A stretch of 64,000 nucleotides of DNA from Methanofollis sp. W23 (GTDB taxonomy: Archaea; Halobacteriota; Methanomicrobia; Methanomicrobiales; Methanofollaceae). The stretch spans positions 62,001-126,000 of the forward strand of contig NZ_JAGGMN010000001.1 in assembly GCF_017875325.1 (NCBI RefSeq). The letters are read 5' to 3'. The notes under the pieces were generated by a model. That model made no database searches. It was not told the origin of the DNA and was given only the letters and a program-made list of their open reading frames with translations. The position numbers and the translations under genes were made by a program. Positions 56,126 through 63,578 of the stretch are shown in pieces (position 1 is the first letter of the stretch; each line of letters begins with the position of its first letter).

Positions 56126-56461
56126 ATGGGATGCATGGTTGGCACCGTCGAAACTATCCCTGAGACGTGGGAAGTACGGTGGATCCTTGACGTCCTCAGG
56201 CAGGCAAAGCCTGATCTCCAGAGAGAGTATGGCGTCAGAGAGATTGGTGTCTTTGGATCTTATTCTCGGAATGAGCAGGTCGAAGGGAGTGATGTGGATA
56301 TTCTGGTCGATCTTGCCTCTCCTATTGGGTGGGATGTCGTGGATCTGCGGGATGACCTGGAACATCTTCTTGGCCTCAAGGTCGACCTTGTCCTGAAGGG
56401 AGGGATCCGCCAGCGCAGGAACCTCGTCAGATCTGTCTCCAGAGATATCGTCTATGTCTGA
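56126..56461 (+). CDS. minimal nucleotidyltransferase (MNT) of a HEPN module
   Basis: 111 residues. Nucleotidyltransferase motif IGVFGSYSRNEQVEGSDVDILVDL (about 41-64), G-S then D-x-D; helical rest. MNT antitoxins modify HEPN tyrosines to silence their RNase activity. The stop overlaps the HEPN start by 8 bp. The ATG at 56135 is an alternative start. Coordinates and order match a MNT-HEPN operon. Confidence 0.85.
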   Translation: MGCMVGTVETIPETWEVRWILDVLRQAKPDLQREYGVREIGVFGSYSRNEQVEGSDVDILVDLASPIGWDVVDLRDDLEHLLGLKVDLVLKGGIRQRRNLVRSVSRDIVYV

Positions 56462-56771
56462 ACGTGAAGTCGTCTTCTTCCTCGACGACATTCTGGAAGG
56501 CATCGGATTCATTGAGGAATATACTCACGGCCTCTCTGAAGAGGAATTTCCCGCCGATCGAAAGACCTTTGATGCCGTGATCAGGAACCTTGAGGTGATC
56601 AGTGAGGCGTGTAGCAATATTCCTGCTCATCTCAGGGAGCAATACGCCCAGATCCCCTGGCGAAAAATCGTCGGCCTCAGGAATGTGGTCATCCATCATT
56701 ACTTTGGTGTCGACCCTGGCACGGTCTGTCTGGTTTATCGTCACCAGGCAACTCCCTGGATTGAAACGTGA
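56454..56771 (+). CDS. HEPN-family toxin, C-terminally frameshifted
   Basis: 105 residues. HEPN fold with RNase motif RNVVIHHYF near 86 (R-x4-H). The family normally continues GVD...VW.IV...LPGLK..IE. That sequence (VWFIVTRQLPGLKREIEKM) exists in another reading frame from about 56728, so the natural C-terminus is lost by a 1-nt shift and ends instead at IET. The core motif is intact, so activity may persist or not. A sequencing error is possible. Confidence 0.75.
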   Translation: MSEREVVFFLDDILEGIGFIEEYTHGLSEEEFPADRKTFDAVIRNLEVISEACSNIPAHLREQYAQIPWRKIVGLRNVVIHHYFGVDPGTVCLVYRHQATPWIET

Positions 56772-56978
56772 AATCGAGAAGATGCGTTGCGCACTGGAGT
56801 CCCCGCTGAGTGAGTGATCGATCCGCACACTGTCACCCAGATGATCTTCATGAAAGGTGCCCTCTGTCAGAACGCTCGACACATGTTCTCTACTGTTTTG
56901 TAGCCCGTCCCTCCTGTGCCCTACACCGCACCACAGTATCGCAACCCTCATCCTCCCCCCGCCCAAACCATCTTCAGC

Positions 56979-58040
56979 ATGAAGATCCTCACCGTCGTCG
57001 GCGCCCGCCCCCAGTTCATCAAGTGCGCCCCGGTCTCACGCGCCCTCCGGAAAGAGCACGAAGAAGTCCTCGTCCACACTGGCCAGCACTATGACCGCGA
57101 GATGTCAGACCTATTCTTTGAGGAACTTGGGATCCCGCGCCCTGACCACAACCTCGGGATCGGTTCAGGCACCCATGGCCACCAGACCGGGGCGATGCTC
57201 GCAGGCATCGAGGACCTGATCCTGCAAGAGGAACCTGATTGTGTCCTCGTGTACGGCGACACCAACTCCACCCTGGCAGGTGCCCTCGCGGCGGCCAAAC
57301 TCCACGTGCCGGTGGCGCACGTCGAGGCTGGGTTGCGGAGTTTTGACCGGCGAATGCCTGAGGAGATCAACCGCGTCCTTACCGACCACTGTTCCGACCT
57401 CCTCCTCGCCCCGACGAGAACCGCGGTGGAGAATCTGGCCTCTGAAGGGATCACCCGCGGCGTCCACCTCACCGGCGACGTGATGGTCGATGCCCTCCTC
57501 GACCACGCCGAACAGGCGCGTCGCTCCTCCTTCCTCGACGACCTCGGCTTGACCGCCGGAGAATATCGCCTCGCCACTGTCCACCGCGCCGAGAACACCG
57601 ACGATCCTGAAAAACTCACTGCGATCGTCAGGGCATTGACCGAGATCGGCAATATCGTCCTCCCCTGCCACCCGAGGACCGAGAAGATGCTCAAGAGTTT
57701 CTGGCTCTGGGAGGAGGCGAACGAAGGCATCAGGATCATCTCGCCGGTCGGCTACCTGGAGATGCTTGCCCTTGAGGCCGGCGCAGCTCAGATCCTCACC
57801 GACTCGGGAGGCGTCCAGAAGGAGGCCTATGTCCTCGGCGTCCCGTGCATCACCATGCGTGAGAGCACCGAGTGGGTCGAGACCGTGCAGGACGGATGGA
57901 ACGTGCTGGTCGGGAGCGATTACGGGGCGATCGTGCGGGCCGCCCGTGAGTTTGTGCCTGAGAAGGAGCGCTCAGATGTTTTCGGGAAGGGGGACGCCGC
58001 AGCGGTGATCGCGAGGGTGATCAGGGAGATGGAGATCTGA
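56979..58040 (+). CDS. wecB: UDP-N-acetylglucosamine 2-epimerase (second copy)
   Basis: 353 residues from the ATG at 56979; upstream in-frame codons are ignored because MKILTVVGARPQFIK is the normal start. Motifs as in the island copy: GARPQFIK, VYGDTNSTLAGALAAAKLHVPVAHVEAGLRSFDRRMPEE, ATVHRAEN, DSGGVQKEA. The GC-rich composition suits the host chromosome. No wecC is adjacent. It may be the ancestral gene while the island brought its own. Confidence 0.93.
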   Translation: MKILTVVGARPQFIKCAPVSRALRKEHEEVLVHTGQHYDREMSDLFFEELGIPRPDHNLGIGSGTHGHQTGAMLAGIEDLILQEEPDCVLVYGDTNSTLAGALAAAKLHVPVAHVEAGLRSFDRRMPEEINRVLTDHCSDLLLAPTRTAVENLASEGITRGVHLTGDVMVDALLDHAEQARRSSFLDDLGLTAGEYRLATVHRAENTDDPEKLTAIVRALTEIGNIVLPCHPRTEKMLKSFWLWEEANEGIRIISPVGYLEMLALEAGAAQILTDSGGVQKEAYVLGVPCITMRESTEWVETVQDGWNVLVGSDYGAIVRAAREFVPEKERSDVFGKGDAAAVIARVIREMEI

Positions 58041-58081
58041 ATAACATTTTTCTCTCCAGTCAGGAGAAGGATAGATTTTTG

Positions 58082-58347
58082 GGCTCTGTAGAATCGGGCA
58101 TGGGGCGAGAGCACGCCTCAGGCATTAAAACCTCTTGATGAATATCTCTGCGGGGGGCTAGCCGCCTCCCGGTCCCCACGCGCGAAGATAGGCGGTGGAC
58201 GGCAGTACGCTCTTCATGGCGATTGATTTTGCCTTCCCAGCCCTATCTTCATCCCGGGGGTCCGGGGGCAGAGCCCCCGGCGAGAAGATGGGGGAAAGCG
58301 GTTGAATCGCGCTCGCACCCAGAAAAGGTGAGGGTTTCTACAGGGCC
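58082..58347. mobile_element. MITE-like element, 266 bp, perfect 8-bp target duplication
   Basis: Starts GGCTCTGTAGAATCGGGCATG, ends GAGGGTTTCTACAGGGCC, and is flanked on both sides by GATTTTTG (58074-58081 and 58348-58355), identical 8 of 8. The left half is the palindromic module; the right half is the stem module GGGGGCAGAGCCCCC. No gene. It is the best evidence that this repeat family transposes. It lies upstream of a broken HicBA. Confidence 0.88.
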
Positions 58348-58389
58348 GATTTTTGATGATGTGCAGGGTAGATCCGACTATCAGGATAG

Positions 58390-58602
58390 CGTGAAATGAC
58401 CCGATCAGATTCATCTCCCGGTTCTTGTCGAAAAAGATGAAGATGGCTTCTATGTGGTGGAGTGTCCCCTCCTTCCTGGGCGTTATACGCAGGGGAAGAC
58501 CCTGGACGAAGCATTGAAGAACATCCATGAGGTCATCGAACTCTATCTTGAGGAGCAGCCTGAAGAGGCCATCAGGCATCTGAAATCCATCCGGGATCTA
58601 TA
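58390..58602 (+). pseudogene. hicB: HicB-type antitoxin, start lost
   Basis: The frame reading QIHLPVLVEKDEDGFYVVECPLLPG, then YTQGKTLDEALKNIHEVIELYLEE, is a clear HicB, but it has no usable start: TGA stands in frame at about 58397, and the ATG at 58396 is in another frame that ends quickly. A 1-2 nt change at the 5' end would restore it. The element insertion lies about 35 bp upstream. Probably non-functional. Confidence 0.7.
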
Positions 58603-58627
58603 GTTATCATGTCATCTCGCTAGAGAT

Positions 58628-58853
58628 ATGACCGGATTGCCTGTTATCTCAGGGGACAGTGCGATACGATGTTTTGAAAAACTGGGATATCAGGTTGTGG
58701 CAGAAAGGCAGCCATGTCTGCATGATCCATCCCGATCGGAGCAAGAACCCGTTGACCATCCCGCGGCATGCCGTTCTCGGGAAAGGGTTGCTCAGGAAAC
58801 TTCTGAAAGATGCTAAGATCAGCCTTGAAGAGTTTTCCGCCCTGCTGCAATGA
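58628..58853 (+). pseudogene. hicA: HicA-type toxin, frameshifted
   Basis: MTGLPVISGDSAIRCFEKLGYQVV starts at 58628; then the frame shifts near 58702-58705, because WQKGSHVCMIHPDRSKNPLTIPRH and GKGLLRKLLKDAKISLEEF continue in another frame to 58853. A 2-nt loss is the simplest cause. The catalytic histidine (GSH) is present only in the shifted frame, so the toxin is likely inactive. Together with hicB it forms a dead HicBA copy, unlike the intact one at 18.5 kb. Confidence 0.8.
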
Positions 58854-58963
58854 AGTTACGGGCATTATAGGGGGCGAGGTCTACACTGATCCTCATCTCC
58901 CCGGGAGGATCGAGATCCTCTACAATAATGATTATATTCATAATAATAATATTCATAATCACT

Positions 58964-60346
58964 ATGAGGTTCTACGGCAGGGAGGCGGAACTCGGGCTGA
59001 TGGAGCACCTGTATGCCACCGCGCCCTCATTTCTGGTCATCACCGGCAGACGGCGGGTCGGGAAGACCGAACTGATCAAGGAGTTCTGCAAAGGAAAACA
59101 AACCCTTTATTTCTACGTGGATGCGAACAAGAGCATCGACGTTATGATCGAGGAGTTTGGACGTCTGATGGCGAGGACGCTCGATCTGCCCGGATACATC
59201 AGGCCCGAAACCCCTGAAGACTTCCTCGAATTCCTCTTCTCCTATGAAAAACCCCTCGTTGTCGTCTTCGATGAGTTCCAGCGTTTCCAGAAGGTTTACC
59301 CCTCGTTCATCTCCCAGATGCAACGGTTCTGGGACCTCAAAGGTAGGGAATCAAACCTCTTTCTCATCGTCTCGGGGTCGTCGGTCGGGATGATCAGGAA
59401 GATCTTCCTGGACGGCGACGCCCCCCTTTTCAGGCGGGCCGACAACATCCTCACGCTCCGTCCCTTCGGGCCGGGAGACTGTCTTTCCATCCTCGAAGAC
59501 CTTGGTGTCAGGGATCCTGCGGCACGGCTCGACCTCTATCTTCTCTTTGGCGGGACGATCTACTACTACACCTTCCTGGAGAAGTACGGGTGCACTGATC
59601 TTTCCAGTGCCCTTGACTGTCTCATCCTCAACGACCTCGCCCCGCTCAGGCGGGAGATGAGCGACGTGATGATCGAGGAGTTCGGGCGCGAGCACGCCAC
59701 CTATTACGAGATCCTCGCTGCGATCGCAGAGGGGAAGCAGTCCCAGAAGGAGATCGCCGACGTCATCCATCGCGCCCCGACCTCCCTCCCGCCGTACCTG
59801 CGTGACCTTGTCGATCTCATCGGGATTCTGGAATACCGGGTTCCTGTCACCGAAAAAGGGCGGCGGTCGAAAATGGGGAGATATGTCTTTTCAGACAACT
59901 TCTTCCGGTTCTACGCGCGCTATATCTATCGGAATATGAGCCTGTATGAGGGAGGGCGCTACGACCTCCTGAAGGCCAGGATCCTCTCGGAATGGAAAGG
60001 ATTTTCGGGCTGGGCCTTTGAGGAGATGGTGAAGGCTCTCCTCGCGGTAGAACTGAAGACGCAGTATGAGCAGATGGGCGCGTGGTGGAATCGGCGCGGG
60101 GACGAGATCGACCTCCTGGCCCTGGGGCCGGAGGGGAACCTTGCGGTGGAGATCAAACACCGCGACCTGACACTTCCAGAGGCACGGGGCATCCTCTCCG
60201 CCCTCGAAAAGAAGATCCCTCTGGTGAAAGGACTGTCGGGCCCGACGAGGTTGGGGCTCGTCTGTCGGGCGGTTCAGGAGAAAGAGACGCTGAGAGAGGA
60301 GGGGTATTGTATCAGAGAACTCTCGGACTTCGAGTTTGCGCAGTGA
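58964..60346 (+). CDS. archaeal ATPase with DUF234 nuclease-like C-terminus
   Basis: 460 residues from the ATG at 58964; an upstream AT-rich repeat TATTCATAATAATAAT is promoter-like. Walker A GRRRVGKTELI (about 26-36), Walker B VVVFDEFQRF; then a winged-helix region. The C-terminal DUF234 domain has WAFEEMVKALL, GDEIDLLALG and AVEIKHRD, a PD-(D/E)xK-like E-D-ExK set. These are linked to mobile or defence functions but without a firm role. Lies between toxin-antitoxin modules. Confidence 0.85.
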   Translation: MRFYGREAELGLMEHLYATAPSFLVITGRRRVGKTELIKEFCKGKQTLYFYVDANKSIDVMIEEFGRLMARTLDLPGYIRPETPEDFLEFLFSYEKPLVVVFDEFQRFQKVYPSFISQMQRFWDLKGRESNLFLIVSGSSVGMIRKIFLDGDAPLFRRADNILTLRPFGPGDCLSILEDLGVRDPAARLDLYLLFGGTIYYYTFLEKYGCTDLSSALDCLILNDLAPLRREMSDVMIEEFGREHATYYEILAAIAEGKQSQKEIADVIHRAPTSLPPYLRDLVDLIGILEYRVPVTEKGRRSKMGRYVFSDNFFRFYARYIYRNMSLYEGGRYDLLKARILSEWKGFSGWAFEEMVKALLAVELKTQYEQMGAWWNRRGDEIDLLALGPEGNLAVEIKHRDLTLPEARGILSALEKKIPLVKGLSGPTRLGLVCRAVQEKETLREEGYCIRELSDFEFAQ

Positions 60347-60438
60347 TGGATGTTTCTTCCTGATAGAATCATGTGTGGAGTGTATGAGAGACCACTGCCT
60401 AAGGTATATCTACTGCGAAACCTCAATGAGAGTTGAGC

Positions 60439-60855
60439 ATGCCAGGAACAACAATAGGGCAGCACTTTGGTATCTCTGATGAGGCATGGTCCGAGATGCT
60501 CGGGGCCTGTGCCAGACATCCTGCTGTCCTTGCTGTCTATCTCTTTGGTTCTTCGGCCCGGGGTACCAGAAGGCCCTTCTCAGACGTCGATCTCTGTATC
60601 ATCTCTTCACGCCATCTGAGTAGGGCTGAGAAGGAGGATCTGTTCAGCCATGCCGCACCTGGCTTTGACATCTCTTTTTTCGAGAACCTGCCCTTGAATA
60701 TCAGGTACCGCATCTTCAGAGAGGGAAAAGTACTCTTCTGCCGTGATGAACTGCAGTTACAGCGCGTCCAGGGTGCCACCGTCAGCAGGTATCTGGACTT
60801 CTCTCATCTTCTGAGACGATGTTGTGCCCGTGTACTGGGGGAGCGCGATGTTTGA
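60439..60855 (+). CDS. nucleotidyltransferase (MNT) of second HEPN module
   Basis: 138 residues from the ATG at 60439; a TTG at 60433 is in frame. VYLFGSSARGTRRPFSDVDLCIIS gives G-S and D-x-D. The C-terminus is helical. The stop overlaps the start of the HEPN partner by 8 bp. Expected to inactivate it by nucleotide transfer. Confidence 0.85.
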   Translation: MPGTTIGQHFGISDEAWSEMLGACARHPAVLAVYLFGSSARGTRRPFSDVDLCIISSRHLSRAEKEDLFSHAAPGFDISFFENLPLNIRYRIFREGKVLFCRDELQLQRVQGATVSRYLDFSHLLRRCCARVLGERDV

Positions 60856-61267
60856 TCACGAGCGCATTGCTGTGATACTTGCCGATATTCAGACCTATTG
60901 CGCTGACCTTAAGGAATTTGGGATTGCATCATCAGATGATCTCCGGGATAAAAAGACCTATTATGCCGTCTCGATGGTTCTCTTCTCTCTCCTCAATAGA
61001 GTGATCGATCTCGGCAGCGAGGTCGTCATGGGTGCGGATCTTGGGATTCCTGCAACCTATAGGGACATATTTCGTCTGCTTGAAAAAGGGGGGTACATCG
61101 ACAGAAAGATGGCTCACTCTCTCTCGTCTCTTGTCTACTATCGAAATTTGCTCTCGCACGAGTATCATACTTTCGAACGCGACGACCTCATGGCGGTCAT
61201 CTCGCATCTCCCTGAGATCACCCGGTTTGTCGCCTGCACCCGCGAGATCGTAAAAAAGAGATTGTGA
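60848..61267 (+). CDS. HEPN-family toxin (DUF86-like), intact
   Basis: 139 residues from the ATG at 60848. Helical HEPN fold; RNase motif YYRNLLSHEYHTF (R-x4-H-x-Y), including the tyrosine that MNT partners modify. Full length in contrast to the shifted copy at 56454. Convergent with the DUF5814-type gene, separated by 5 bp. Confidence 0.85.
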   Translation: MFDHERIAVILADIQTYCADLKEFGIASSDDLRDKKTYYAVSMVLFSLLNRVIDLGSEVVMGADLGIPATYRDIFRLLEKGGYIDRKMAHSLSSLVYYRNLLSHEYHTFERDDLMAVISHLPEITRFVACTREIVKKRL

Positions 61268-61272
61268 ACAGT

Positions 61273-61725
61273 CTACCGCTCCACGGCCCTGATATGGTCT
61301 TCGGTCTTCTTGGCCAGGTCTTTTTTCCCCTCGATCCGTGCGACCTCGCGCACCACCTCAAGGGCATGGACCGACTCCTCCAGAAAACCCAGGATATCTG
61401 CCGGGAAGACCTCGATCCCGTATTCTTCCAGGATTGTCTCGCTGATCTGGCGGTGGTCGAGCCCGGTCTCGCGGTATTCAAGGATCGTCTTCGCAAATTT
61501 TCGTTCTGGACACCCGCAGTTGGGGTTGTCTTTGCATTTGCAGGCGAGGAAGTCTCGGTGAATGTTGAGGAGTTGTTCCCTGATATGGTGGTCAAGGGAC
61601 CGGGTGGTCATCGCCAGGGGGATCACCTCAAGAAACGCCGAGTTGAAGACGCGGTCAGGGACCCTGACCTTGATCACCCGCTCGATCTTTCTGGACGAAC
61701 GGAACCTCGCCTTTTCTGCGATCAC
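61273..61725 (-). CDS. DUF5814-type archaeal protein
   Basis: About 150 residues if it begins at the GTG at 61725 that overlaps the DUF2150 stop (GTGA), with GGAG at good spacing; ATG start at 61803 would overlap the upstream gene by 82 bp. Contains a cysteine cluster ACKCKDNPNCGCPERK suggesting a metal site, then helical TILEYRETGLDHRQISETILEEYGIEVFPADILGFLE. Resembles the DUF5814 region found as a helicase C-terminal domain in archaea; function unknown. Translationally coupled to the DUF2150 gene. Confidence 0.65.
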   Translation of the reverse strand: MIAEKARFRSSRKIERVIKVRVPDRVFNSAFLEVIPLAMTTRSLDHHIREQLLNIHRDFLACKCKDNPNCGCPERKFAKTILEYRETGLDHRQISETILEEYGIEVFPADILGFLEESVHALEVVREVARIEGKKDLAKKTEDHIRAVER

Positions 61726-62348
61726 GCCGTTTCTCCAGGCACTTCGTCGAACTTTTTGAGCGACTTCACCGCCTCGACCATCGTCTCGATCTCGGCAAGC
61801 CACTCGTCAAAGATCGTCGGTTCGGCCTTGCTCTTCAGATAGGTCTTGCTCCACTTCCCGCCGTCGATGACCTGAGCCCCGATCGTGGCGGCGATCTCGA
61901 GCGCCGCCTCGGGGTCTTCTGCGGCCACTTTCCGTCCTTCTTTCACCAGTTCTTTCGTCTCGCCCTCGAACTCTCCTGCAAGGAAGGTCTTGCACGCGGC
62001 GAAGAGCGTGATCAGGGAGAGCTGCACGCCATCGACGATCTCGGCAACTTCGTCGTCTTCAGCGAGCGGCTGCATCACGATGGTCTCGACGCCTTCCAGT
62101 TTTTCGAGCGTTTCCTCCTGGGTGAACCGGCCGTTCTGGTGGAGTTTGACGATCTTGAGCACCGAGATGGTGATGTCCTCGACAAAACTCTTGAGGACCT
62201 GGAACCCCTCAGGCATCTCCTCAGATTCTGGGTCTCCTTCGAAGTCGGATTCCCTGAGCGTTCCAAGCCAGTTATTCCAGCGTTCTTCACTGTAGAAAAT
62301 ATAGAATAACTTCATGGGCTCCTGATTTTTTCCCCTCTTTTTGGCCAT
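61722..62348 (-). CDS. DUF2150-type archaeal protein
   Basis: 208 residues, acidic, mainly helical: MKLFYIFYSEERWNNWL near 12-28, LQLSLITLFAACKTF, and C-terminal FDEWLAEIETMVEAVKSLKKF. Matches the archaea-specific DUF2150 pattern; no assigned role. An RNA or DNA repair link through the coupled DUF5814-type gene is speculation. The two genes form a tight unit conserved as neighbours in related archaea according to general knowledge. Confidence 0.7.
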   Translation of the reverse strand: MAKKRGKNQEPMKLFYIFYSEERWNNWLGTLRESDFEGDPESEEMPEGFQVLKSFVEDITISVLKIVKLHQNGRFTQEETLEKLEGVETIVMQPLAEDDEVAEIVDGVQLSLITLFAACKTFLAGEFEGETKELVKEGRKVAAEDPEAALEIAATIGAQVIDGGKWSKTYLKSKAEPTIFDEWLAEIETMVEAVKSLKKFDEVPGETA

Positions 62349-62467
62349 TGCAATAGAGGTAGAATACCTCGAATTAAAGAACTTTCTATCAGTGAAGAGC
62401 GGACCGGGGTTCTTTCAGGCAGGTTGGGGGAAAAGTGCTATATCTGATGCGAGGGATAGGGGGTTGC

Positions 62468-62806
62468 ATGGAAATCGTTGTCGCAACTGACGGGGCTGGA
62501 GGGCTTGATGCCGTCGCTGCCACCGACTTTGGCCGGGGCGAGACCTTCACCTTTGTCACGGCCGCGGAGGGGGAGATCAGCGCAGTCAGGGTCGTCGAGA
62601 ATGCCGGACACCGGGTCGCGGAGGGGGCGGGAATCGTCGCGGCCGAGCAGGTGGCCAGAGAAGGGGTCGAAGTGGCGGCCGCCGGGCACTTTGGCCCTCA
62701 TGCCCAGGAGATCCTGGGTGAGGAAGGGGTCGTGATCGCCCTCGTCCCGAAAGTGACGGTGCGCGAGGCGGTCGAGCGTGTCCTGGCCCGTCTGGACGAC
62801 GAGTGA
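62468..62806 (+). CDS. NifX/NifB-associated (dinitrogenase cofactor) family protein
   Basis: 112 residues from the ATG at 62468. MEIVVATDGAGGLDAVAATDFGRGETFTFV and AAEQVAREGVEVAAAGHFGPHAQEIL are the pattern of Mo-Fe cofactor-binding proteins of the NifX/NafY type (Nitro_FeMo-Co). Such stand-alone archaeal members bind metal-sulfur clusters; no nitrogenase genes are in the window. Next gene is larE, 42 bp on. Confidence 0.75.
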   Translation: MEIVVATDGAGGLDAVAATDFGRGETFTFVTAAEGEISAVRVVENAGHRVAEGAGIVAAEQVAREGVEVAAAGHFGPHAQEILGEEGVVIALVPKVTVREAVERVLARLDDE

Positions 62807-62848
62807 TCTCCCCAATCTTCTTTTGGTCAAAACGCCCACCCTCAGGGC

Positions 62849-63577
62849 ATGCTTCCTGACTGTCTCCTGACCTACCTGAGGGCGCACGCCCCACTCGTCG
62901 TCGCGCTCTCTGGCGGGACCGACAGCGCCGTCCTTCTGGCCGTCGCGGTGACGGCCGGGGTGAAGGTGGCGGCGGTGACCGTGGATACCGGACTTGTCCC
63001 TGCTGAGGAGGTTGAGGTGGCGGCGCGGACCGCCCGGGCGTGTGGGGTGAGGCACGAGACGCTCTCTGTCGAGATGTGTGCGCAGGAGGCGGTGCGCGAG
63101 AACACTCCTGAGCGCTGTTATGTCTGTAAGAGGACGATGATGGAGCGGGTCATCGAGTGGGCAAGGGCGCATGGCTACCAGTATGTCGCGGACGGCACCC
63201 ATGCCGATGACGTTCCCGAAGGGAGGCCAGGGATGCGGGCCCTTGCCGAACTCGGGGTGTTCAGTCCGTTTGCGGCCTGCGGGATTGGACGGGACGAGAT
63301 CCGTCGGCTCGCGGATATATTAGGGGTCGAGGTGCGTCCTTCCTCCTCGTGCATGGCCACGCGCATCCCTGAGGGGGCCACCGTCACTGCCGGGGCGATG
63401 CGCCGGGCGTATGAGGCTGAGGAACTCCTGCGACGCGCCGGGATCCCTGGCAGGGTCAGGGTGCGGGTTTCCGGGCGGTCGGCACGAGTCGAGGTGCCTG
63501 AAGGATACAGGGGACAGGTGCGGTCGCTCGTGCCGGACATAAAGACGGTTGGGTTTGACGAGGTTGAGGTGGTCTGA
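62849..63577 (+). CDS. larE: LarE-type sulfur transferase of the nickel-pincer cofactor
   Basis: 242 residues. PP-loop ATPase: VALSGGTDSAVLLAVAV (18-34; Thr replaces the common Val), adenylating the cofactor precursor before sulfur insertion. Cysteines C90 and C93 (ERCYVCKR) and C168 (SSSCMATRIPEG) are three, which would fit the LarE type carrying a [4Fe-4S] cluster rather than a sacrificial cysteine; this is a reading of motif, not proof. larB is 25 kb away. The stop and the thiI ATG are 1 bp apart. Confidence 0.85.
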   Translation: MLPDCLLTYLRAHAPLVVALSGGTDSAVLLAVAVTAGVKVAAVTVDTGLVPAEEVEVAARTARACGVRHETLSVEMCAQEAVRENTPERCYVCKRTMMERVIEWARAHGYQYVADGTHADDVPEGRPGMRALAELGVFSPFAACGIGRDEIRRLADILGVEVRPSSSCMATRIPEGATVTAGAMRRAYEAEELLRRAGIPGRVRVRVSGRSARVEVPEGYRGQVRSLVPDIKTVGFDEVEVV

Positions 63578-63578
63578 G

